Shown here: piece after piece, positions 1 to 4,919 of the stretch
Position numbering within the stretch: position 1 is the first letter of the stretch
Layout: the number at the start of each line of letters is the position of its first letter
Made by a program: the position numbers and the translations under genes
From: an uncultured Oscillospiraceae bacterium
GTDB taxonomy: Bacteria; Bacillota; Clostridia; Oscillospirales; Oscillospiraceae
Assembly: GCA_934659475.1 (NCBI GenBank)
Contig: CAKUHX010000109.1
Location: 1-5,726, forward strand
DNA: 5,726 bases
Reading direction: 5' to 3'
Notes under the pieces: generated by a model
Told to the model about the DNA's origin: nothing
The model's input: only the letters and a program-made list of their open reading frames with translations
The model's database searches: none

Positions 1-114
1 GCCCAGATGCTCTCCCCCGGGCTGCCCCCCATGCCCCAGGAGCTGCTGGATCGCCACTACCTGCGCAAGCACGGGGCCAACGCCTACTACGGCCAGGCCG
101 GTGATCCAAAATAA
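1..114 (+). CDS. C-terminal end of an unrecognised protein (5' partial)
   Basis: Frame 1 is open from the first base of the window to a TAA at 112-114, giving 37 residues that end in ANAYYGQAGDPK. The tail is rich in Pro, Tyr and charged residues (for example LPPMPQELLDRHYLRKHG), has no membrane segment, and shows no catalytic motif I can recognise. Base composition and third-position GC match the rest of the window, so a real gene ending here is plausible. It converges on the ATPase gene with only 22 bases between the two stop codons. I cannot assign a function from so short a fragment. Confidence 0.6.
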   Translation, partial: AQMLSPGLPPMPQELLDRHYLRKHGANAYYGQAGDPK

Positions 115-136
115 AGGACGGGCCGCTGGGGCTTGT

Positions 137-2242
137 TTACTGCTCCACGGGCTGCTGGGGCAGAGCCTCCTGCCGGGGCAGGAGATCGGTCATGCTGTGC
201 AGACTGATCAGCAGGGTGGAGGCGTTGTGCAGCAGGGCGGAGGCCGCCAGAGGCAGCACACCGGCCACGCCCAGACAGATGAGCATGAAGTTGAAGCCGA
301 TGATGGCGCGGTAGTTGCCGTGGATGCGGCGCATCAGGGCGTCGCTCAGCTCCTTCAGGGTCAGCAGTGCGTTCAGGTCGTCGGCGGCCACGGTGATGTC
401 GGCCACCTCCCGGGCGATGGCTGCGCCGTCGCTGATGGCGATGCCCACATCGGCCTCGGACAGGGCGGGGGAATCATTCACCCCGTCCCCCAGCATGATG
501 ACCTTGCGGCCCAGGGCGTGCTCGGAGCGGACGAAGGCGGCCTTGTCCTCGGGCAGCACCTCGGCCCGGTACTCGTCCACCCCCACCGCCTGGGCCACCG
601 CCCGGGCGGTCTTTTCATTGTCCCCGGTCATCATCACCAGCTTGGTGATGCCCAGCTTCCGCAGCCCCGCAATGACGGCGGGGGCCTCTTCCCGCAGGGG
701 ATCCTTGACGCAGATCACCGCGGCCAGCACGCCGGAGATGGCCAGATACAGGTTGGAGAACTCCCCGGGGATGGCGTCGAACTTGTCCAGCTCGTCCTCG
801 GGCACCACGCAGCCCTCGTCCTCAAAGACGAAGTGGTGGCTGCCGATGACCACCTTCTCGTCCCCCACGCTGCTGGAGATGCCGTGGGCCACGATATACT
901 GCACCTGAGAGTGGCGCTCCTCGTGCCGCAGGCCCCGGCGGGCGGACTCGGTGACTACGGCCTTGGCCATGGAGTGGGGGAAGTGCTCCTCCAGACAGGC
1001 GGCCAGACGGAGCATGTCGTTTTCCGGGTACCCGCCGAAGGTGACCACCTGAGCCACCACAGGGGCGGCGTGGGTCAGGGTGCCGGTCTTGTCAAAGACG
1101 ATGGTGTCCGCCTGAGACACCGCCTCTAGGAAACGGCCCCCCTTCACCGACAGGTGATAGGTGCCCGCCTCCTTCATGGCGGAGAGCACCGCGATGGGCA
1201 TGGACAGCTTCAGGGCGCAGGAGAAGTCCACCATCAGCACCGCCAGCGCCCGGGCGGCGCTGCGGGTGATCAGCCAGATCAGAACGGTGGCCCCCAGGCT
1301 GTAGGGCACCAGACTGTCCGCCAGGTGGGAGGCCTGGTCCTCGGTCTTGGACTTGAGCTTCTCCGACTCCTCGATCATCTTTACGATGCGGTCGTACCGG
1401 CCGCCGCCGGCGGCCTTGTCCACCAGGATGGTGCAGGAGCCATCCTCCACCACGGTGCCGGCGTAGACATAGCCCCCTGCGTTCTTGCGCACGGCCAGAG
1501 GCTCGCCGGTGATGCTGGCCTGATCCACCATGGCCTCGCCGGAGATCACCTTCCCGTCCAGGGGGATCATCCCCCCGGTGCGCACGGTGATGCGGTCGCC
1601 GGCCTTCACGTCCCCCACGGGGACGAGGACGCTGCCCTGCTCCGTCTCCAGCCAGACCTTGTCCACATTCAGGGCCATGGTCCCGGCCAGATCGGCCACG
1701 GACTTCTTGTGGGTCCACTCGTTCAGAGTGTCGCCCACGCCCAGCAGGAACATGATGGAGCCGGCAGTCTCGAAATCGCCCCGCAGCATGGATACGGTAA
1801 CGGCGGCGGCATCCAGCACGGGCACCTGGACCCGGCCCCGCAGCAGACAGTCCAGACCCTCTTTGATATAGCGGACGGAGCGCACCGCGGTCATGGCCGT
1901 GCGCAGGGGCGCGGGGAAGAACAGCCGGCTCACTGCCCGGCGGCACACCGCAAGCACCAGCTTTTCCTCGTACTCCCGGTTCAGAGTGCGGCTGCTGTGC
2001 TCCGGGGCCAGCTCCGCCGCCTGCTCATAGGAGAAGCGGGCCAGGGCGGATATGACCTGCTCCCGCGGGCCGCGGTAGCAGATCACCGCGTCGCAGGTGC
2101 GGTCGTATACCGCAGCGGAGGTCACCCCCGGCAGCCGCCGCAGATAGGCCTCTAAAATGTCCGCCTGCAGCAGCGTCATGCGGCGCTGCTGAGCGTGGAT
2201 GCGCAGGCGGCCGGCGCACTCATGCAGGATGGTGCATCTCAT
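137..2242 (-). CDS. P1B-type metal-transporting ATPase, SCA-motif class, FezB-like
   Basis: This is a 701-residue P-type ATPase that would move a transition metal across a membrane using ATP. Seen: actuator loop TGE at 245-247, phosphorylation motif DKTGTLT at 384-390, hinge GDGVNDSPA at 585-593, and TGD at 539-541. Membrane helices are predicted around 140-175, 310-355 and 645-690. The metal-site helix reads DFSCALKLSMP (339-349), so the usual CPC or SPC is Ser-Cys-Ala. The nucleotide-domain His-Pro pair is His-Ser (423-424). The N-terminal domain (about 1-75) lacks CxxC and carries HECAGRLRIH (7-16), followed by more Arg. From memory, SCA and an Arg-rich N-terminus mark the P1B-6 group that includes ferrosome FezB; this is unchecked. 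The ATG lies 3 bases past the upstream stop codon, with AAGGA about 12 bases upstream. Starting at Met22 would delete the conserved GRLR motif. Last gene of a three-gene operon. Substrate is inferred, possibly iron; Mn or another metal is an alternative. Confidence 0.93.
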   Translation of the reverse strand: MRCTILHECAGRLRIHAQQRRMTLLQADILEAYLRRLPGVTSAAVYDRTCDAVICYRGPREQVISALARFSYEQAAELAPEHSSRTLNREYEEKLVLAVCRRAVSRLFFPAPLRTAMTAVRSVRYIKEGLDCLLRGRVQVPVLDAAAVTVSMLRGDFETAGSIMFLLGVGDTLNEWTHKKSVADLAGTMALNVDKVWLETEQGSVLVPVGDVKAGDRITVRTGGMIPLDGKVISGEAMVDQASITGEPLAVRKNAGGYVYAGTVVEDGSCTILVDKAAGGGRYDRIVKMIEESEKLKSKTEDQASHLADSLVPYSLGATVLIWLITRSAARALAVLMVDFSCALKLSMPIAVLSAMKEAGTYHLSVKGGRFLEAVSQADTIVFDKTGTLTHAAPVVAQVVTFGGYPENDMLRLAACLEEHFPHSMAKAVVTESARRGLRHEERHSQVQYIVAHGISSSVGDEKVVIGSHHFVFEDEGCVVPEDELDKFDAIPGEFSNLYLAISGVLAAVICVKDPLREEAPAVIAGLRKLGITKLVMMTGDNEKTARAVAQAVGVDEYRAEVLPEDKAAFVRSEHALGRKVIMLGDGVNDSPALSEADVGIAISDGAAIAREVADITVAADDLNALLTLKELSDALMRRIHGNYRAIIGFNFMLICLGVAGVLPLAASALLHNASTLLISLHSMTDLLPRQEALPQQPVEQ

Positions 2243-2244
2243 GG

Positions 2245-2523
2245 TTACTGGGCGTCCTTCTCCGTCTCGCCCTCGGCGGCGTCCTCCACCACCTCATCGG
2301 CGGCGGCTTGGCGCTCCTCGTTGATCTGCTTGGCGTCGGCCAGGATGTCGCCGGCGTTCTCGCGGATGGCGGTCACAGTGGTCATCACGCACTCCTTGGC
2401 CCGCAGGGCGGCGGCGGTGGTGTGGGTATAGACCTTCTTGGCGTCCTTGCTGGACAGGACCTTCAGTCCGGCGGTGCCGAACAGAACGCCGCCCGCGAAT
2501 GCAACAAATTTCTTACCGATCAT
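2245..2523 (-). CDS. Small GxxxG single-pass membrane protein with acidic tail (FezA-like candidate, possibly DUF6110)
   Basis: A 92-residue protein. Residues about 4-23 form one hydrophobic, glycine-rich helix, FVAFAGGVLFGTAGLKVL, containing a GxxxG helix-packing motif (Gly12-Gly16) plus Gly19. A basic stretch (SSKDAKK, 24-30) follows, then a long helical region, and an acidic tail (72-92) with many Glu and Asp residues. There is no enzyme motif. It resembles the small Firmicutes family I remember as DUF6110; YtxH-like proteins have similar architecture. Ferrosome FezA proteins are also described as small GxxxG membrane proteins next to a P1B ATPase, which fits the neighbour here, but this was not tested by alignment. 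GGAGG sits 8 bases before the ATG. The stop is 2 bases before the ATPase start, suggesting tight co-expression. A role as ATPase partner or organelle-membrane protein is inference. Confidence 0.88.
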   Translation of the reverse strand: MIGKKFVAFAGGVLFGTAGLKVLSSKDAKKVYTHTTAAALRAKECVMTTVTAIRENAGDILADAKQINEERQAAADEVVEDAAEGETEKDAQ

Positions 2524-2542
2524 GGATGTTTCCTCCCAAATG

Positions 2543-2800
2543 TTATTTTTTCAGGGACCCGAACAGTCCCTTTTTCTCCTGAGGGTGAGATGTGACGCTG
2601 CCGGCCTCATATCCGGTGGCGTCGATGGCGGCGCGCAGAGCCGCCTCGTCCAGCGCCTGCTCGGACAGGATCACCGCCTGCCCCTTGGAGTGGGAGGCGC
2701 TCACCTTTTTCACATTGAACTTGCCGCGGATGGCGTCGCATACATGGGCTTCGCACATGCCGCACATCATACCCTTGACTTCTACGGTGGTCTCGATCAT
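2543..2800 (-). CDS. Heavy-metal-associated (HMA) domain protein, small soluble metal-binding chaperone
   Basis: An 85-residue soluble protein with an HMA (ferredoxin-like) fold: an opening strand TTVEVKG, a metal loop GMMCGMCEAHV (10-20) giving the M-x-C-x-x-C signature with Cys13 and Cys16, and an ending ATGYEAG (61-67) typical of the last strand. A third cysteine (Cys21) lies one helical turn after the loop. The tail after residue 72 is short and basic (EKKGLFGSLKK). CopZ-like members bind Cu(I) and hand it to P1B ATPases, but the ATPase in this operon lacks CPC, so the metal here is uncertain. AAGGAG lies 8 bases before the ATG. It is the first gene of the operon, with 19 bases to the next start. 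It could serve as a metal donor, a sensor or a scavenger. Confidence 0.92.
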   Translation of the reverse strand: MIETTVEVKGMMCGMCEAHVCDAIRGKFNVKKVSASHSKGQAVILSEQALDEAALRAAIDATGYEAGSVTSHPQEKKGLFGSLKK

Positions 2801-2865
2801 AAGTATCGCTCCTTGTCCAAAGTTGAAGCCGCGCAGAACGGGGATCTCCCCCCGGCTGAGCCATT

Positions 2866-2894
2866 AGCATAATTCATTCAAGATCCGCTGTCAA
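2866..2894 (-). promoter_or_regulatory. Housekeeping sigma promoter for the HMA/membrane protein/ATPase operon
   Basis: On the - strand a perfect -35 TTGACA (2894-2889) and a -10 TATGCT (2871-2866) are separated by exactly 17 bases. The expected transcription start is near 2859, giving a leader of about 58 bases before the HMA ATG at 2800. A short GGGGA-TC-TCCCC inverted repeat lies in that leader at 2840-2851. The near-consensus sequence suggests strong basal activity that would need a repressor for control. Confidence 0.8.
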
Positions 2895-2931
2895 GAGCAA
2901 AATCGTGAACTTTTGCGGCGAAAAAGTTAGT

Positions 2932-2955
2932 AAAAACTAACTTTTGACCGCTCTG
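2932..2955. promoter_or_regulatory. Perfect 10-bp AT-rich palindrome, candidate operator
   Basis: The arms AAAAGTTAGT (2932-2941) and ACTAACTTTT (2946-2955) are exact reverse complements around an AAAA centre. The site lies in the divergent intergenic region, 37 bases beyond the -35 of the metal operon promoter and about 40 bases before the -35 of the transketolase promoter. The GTTAG/CTAAC half-sites recall those of DtxR/IdeR-type metal regulators, but those boxes have about 1 base between half-sites and this has 6, so the regulator is unassigned. A terminator role is unlikely, because neither flanking gene ends nearby. Confidence 0.6.
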
Positions 2956-2991
2956 GCTGCCTGGTGGCAATGATCCCCGGCGGCGTGTTCT

Positions 2992-3017
2992 CCCCTTGTG
3001 TTTTTTGCCGCAAGGGG
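2992..3017. repeat. Inverted repeat spanning the transketolase -35 and spacer, candidate operator
   Basis: CCCCTTG (2992-2998) and CAAGGGG (3011-3017) are exact inverted arms around 12 bases. They extend to 9 bp with one mismatch. The arms cover the -35 element and most of the spacer, so a protein bound here would block RNA polymerase. The inner 18 bases begin TTGTG and end CGCAA, weakly like the TTGTTAA-N4-TTAACAA site of the redox regulator Rex, but the inner positions do not match. Confidence 0.4.
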
Positions 3018-3024
3018 CTATAAT
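2996..3024 (+). promoter_or_regulatory. Promoter for the split transketolase operon
   Basis: A perfect -10 TATAAT (3019-3024) is preceded, after 17 bases, by the weak -35 TTGTGT (2996-3001). The start site would be near 3031, leaving a leader of about 48 bases. That leader contains a 7-bp inverted repeat TGCGCCC-CC-GGGCGCA (3038-3053), which could form a hairpin just before the ribosome binding site. The position of the -10 also rules out a longer protein starting at 2998. Confidence 0.75.
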
Positions 3025-3066
3025 GCAGGTGGAACGCTGCGCCCCCGGGCGCAAATCGGGAATATA

Positions 3067-3072
3067 AAGGAG
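3067..3072 (+). promoter_or_regulatory. Ribosome binding site that sets the transketolase N-subunit start
   Basis: AAGGAG lies 6 bases before the ATG at 3079. This spacing, and the promoter -10 at 3019-3024, select this ATG over the upstream in-frame start codons. Confidence 0.88.
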
Positions 3073-3078
3073 AACGCC

Positions 3079-3924
3079 ATGACAGCCAACGAGAAAAAGC
3101 AGCTGATGGCCGCCGCCTGTAAGGTGCGCATGGGCGCCATCAAGGGCGTACACGCGGCCAAGGCCGGCCACCCCGGCGGAAGCCTGTCCGCCGCAGATCT
3201 CTTTACCTACTTGTACTTCAAAGAACTGAATATCGACCCCGCCGATCCCAAGTGGGAGGACCGGGACCGCTTTGTCCTGTCCAAGGGCCACACCGCCCCC
3301 GGCCTGTATGCCGCCCTGGCCCTGCGGGGCTTCTTCCCGGAGGAGGAGCTGCTGACCCTGCGCCAGATCGGCAGCCGCCTTCAGGGGCACCCCAATATGA
3401 ACACCGTGCCCGGCGTGGACATGTCCACCGGCTCTCTGGGACAGGGCATCTCCGCCGCCGCGGGCATGGCTCTGGCCGCCAAGTATCAGGGCCGCAGCTG
3501 CCGGGTCTACACCCTGCTGGGGGACGGCGAGATCCAGGAGGGCCAGGTGTGGGAGGCCATGATGTTCGCCCACCACTATAAGCTGGACAACTTCTGCGCC
3601 ATCATCGACAACAACGGCCTGCAGATCGACGGCGACGTGGCCAAGGTCATGGACCCTTATCCCATCGCCGACAAGCTGCGCGCCTTCGGCTTCGCCGTGG
3701 CGGAGATCGACGGCCACGACTTCGACCAGATCGAGGCCGCCTTCACTCTGGCCCGGGGCACCAAGGGCGTGCCCTTCGCCATCGTCATGAAGACCGTGAA
3801 GGGCAAGGGGGTCAGCTATATGGAGAACAACGCCGGCTGGCACGGCAAGGCCCCCAACGACGAGGAGTATGAGATCGCCATGAAGGAGCTTTCCGCTCAG
3901 CTGGCAGAAGTGGAGGGGATGTAA
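3079..3924 (+). CDS. tkt: Transketolase, N-terminal (thiamine diphosphate-binding) subunit
   Basis: A 281-residue protein that forms half of a split transketolase (EC 2.2.1.1), which moves two-carbon ketol units between sugar phosphates in the cytosolic non-oxidative pentose phosphate pathway. Seen: HPGGSLS (31-37), RFVLSKGH (64-71), LQGHPN (101-106), TGSLGQG (117-123), and the thiamine diphosphate/Mg motif from GDGEIQEG (148-155) to IIDNNG (175-180), the expected GDG-to-NN spacing. The length matches N-terminal subunits; single-chain enzymes have about 660 residues. The start is set by AAGGAG 6 bases upstream. The partner gene begins one base after the stop. A sugar-synthase relative of the same fold is possible but less likely. 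Confidence 0.95.
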   Translation: MTANEKKQLMAAACKVRMGAIKGVHAAKAGHPGGSLSAADLFTYLYFKELNIDPADPKWEDRDRFVLSKGHTAPGLYAALALRGFFPEEELLTLRQIGSRLQGHPNMNTVPGVDMSTGSLGQGISAAAGMALAAKYQGRSCRVYTLLGDGEIQEGQVWEAMMFAHHYKLDNFCAIIDNNGLQIDGDVAKVMDPYPIADKLRAFGFAVAEIDGHDFDQIEAAFTLARGTKGVPFAIVMKTVKGKGVSYMENNAGWHGKAPNDEEYEIAMKELSAQLAEVEGM

Positions 3925-3925
3925 C

Positions 3926-4867
3926 ATGGCAGACGTGAAAAAGATCGCCACCCGGGAGAGCTACGGCAACGCACTGAAGGAGCTGGGCGCGGAGCACCCG
4001 GATCTGATCGTCTTCGACGCCGACCTGGCCGGGGCCACCAAGACCTCCATCTTCCAGAAGGCATTCCCCCAGCGGCACTTCGACTGCGGCATCGCCGAGT
4101 GCGACATGGTGGCCGCCGCCGCCGGTGCCTCCACCATGGGGCTGGTGCCCTTCGCCTCCAGCTTTGCCATGTTCGCCGCCGGGCGGGCCTTCGAGCAGAT
4201 CCGCAACTCCATCGGCTACCCCCACCTGAACGTGAAGATCGGCGCCACCCACGGGGGCATCTCCGTGGGGGAGGACGGCGCCTCCCACCAGTGCTGCGAG
4301 GACTTCGCCCTGATGCGCTCCATCCCCGGCATGGTGGTCATGTCCCCCGCCGACGACGTGGAGGCCCGGGCCATGGTGCGGGCCGCCTATGAGCACGTGG
4401 GCCCCGTGTATATGCGCTTTGGCCGCTCCGCTGTGCCCGTCATCCACGACGAGACAAATTACCGCTTTGAGATCGGCAAGGGCGAGGTGCTGTGTGACGG
4501 CGGCGACGTGGCCATCATCGCCAACGGCCTGATGGTGAACGAGGCCCTGGAGGCCGCCAAGGCCCTGAAGGCCGACGGCATCTCCGCCCGGGTCATCAAT
4601 ATGGCCACCATCAAGCCCCTGGACGACCAGCTGGTGCTGAAGGCCGCCCGGGAGTGCGGCAGGGTCATCACCTGCGAGGAGCACTCCGTCATCGGCGGTC
4701 TGGGCGAGGCGGTGTGCGCCCTGCTCAGCGAGCAGCTGCCCACCCCCGTGCGCCGCATCGGCGTCAACGACGAGTTCGGCCACTCCGGCCCCGCCGCCGC
4801 CCTGCTGAAGCAGTTCGGCCTGTGCGCGGAGCACATCGCGGAGGTGGCAAAGGACTTCTGCAAGTAA
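3926..4867 (+). CDS. tkt: Transketolase, C-terminal subunit (pyrimidine-binding and C-terminal domains)
   Basis: A 313-residue second half of split transketolase. Residues about 1-170 form the pyrimidine-binding domain. GIAECDM (55-61) holds Glu58, the expected glutamate that activates the thiamine ring; many family members read GIAEQNM, so Cys59 is a local variant. Also seen are THGGISVGEDGASHQ (108-122) with the substrate-site His121, and MRFGRSAVPV (163-172). Residues about 190-313 form the C-terminal domain, with ITCEEHSVIGGLG (248-260) and NDEFGHSG (281-288). The RBS GGAGGGG lies 7 bases before the ATG, inside the end of the upstream gene. The 1-base gap fits equal production of both subunits. 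A DXS-like synthase is excluded by the split layout and sequence style, although the fold is shared. Confidence 0.95.
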   Translation: MADVKKIATRESYGNALKELGAEHPDLIVFDADLAGATKTSIFQKAFPQRHFDCGIAECDMVAAAAGASTMGLVPFASSFAMFAAGRAFEQIRNSIGYPHLNVKIGATHGGISVGEDGASHQCCEDFALMRSIPGMVVMSPADDVEARAMVRAAYEHVGPVYMRFGRSAVPVIHDETNYRFEIGKGEVLCDGGDVAIIANGLMVNEALEAAKALKADGISARVINMATIKPLDDQLVLKAARECGRVITCEEHSVIGGLGEAVCALLSEQLPTPVRRIGVNDEFGHSGPAAALLKQFGLCAEHIAEVAKDFCK

Positions 4868-4877
4868 GCCGGACCGA

Positions 4878-4914
4878 AAAGCAGCCCCCGTTCCGTGAGG
4901 AACGGGGGCTGTTT
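4878..4914. terminator. Bidirectional Rho-independent terminator between convergent genes
   Basis: A perfect 13-bp stem, CAGCCCCCGTTCC (4882-4894) with GGAACGGGGGCTG (4899-4911), closes a GTGA tetraloop. It is flanked by AAAA on the left and TTTT on the right, so it gives a U tract in both transcripts. It starts about 11 bases after the transketolase stop and lies just beyond the ABC-F stop on the other strand, so it can end both genes. Confidence 0.95.
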
Positions 4915-4919
4915 TGGAT

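Noticed and set aside
101..1129. 342-codon + strand reading frame opposite the ATPase gene
   Set aside because: It is antisense to conserved ATPase motifs, has low-complexity Gly/His/Gln composition and no RBS. It is an artefact of high GC.
1154..2155. 333-codon + strand reading frame opposite the ATPase N-terminal half
   Set aside because: Same low-complexity antisense pattern, no recognisable domain, and no promoter or RBS.
2860..2885. Possible Fur box overlapping the -10 of the metal operon (TGAATGAATTATGC)
   Set aside because: It matches the TGATAAT-N-ATTATCA pattern at only a few positions and is not a convincing inverted repeat.
2954..2984. Second + strand promoter starting with TTGACC at 2954
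   Set aside because: The hexamer about 17 bases downstream (near GCAATG) is a poor -10, while the TATAAT at 3019 is perfect.
2998..3078. 27-codon N-terminal extension of the transketolase N-subunit
   Set aside because: The extension contains the TATAAT promoter element and has no RBS; a good RBS precedes the ATG at 3079.
2878..3951. 357-codon - strand reading frame across the intergenic region and transketolase N-subunit
   Set aside because: It runs antisense through conserved thiamine-binding motifs and through both promoters; it has shadow composition.
3812..4834. 340-codon - strand reading frame opposite the transketolase C-subunit
   Set aside because: It lies antisense to a clear enzyme gene and has Gly/His/Val-rich shadow composition.
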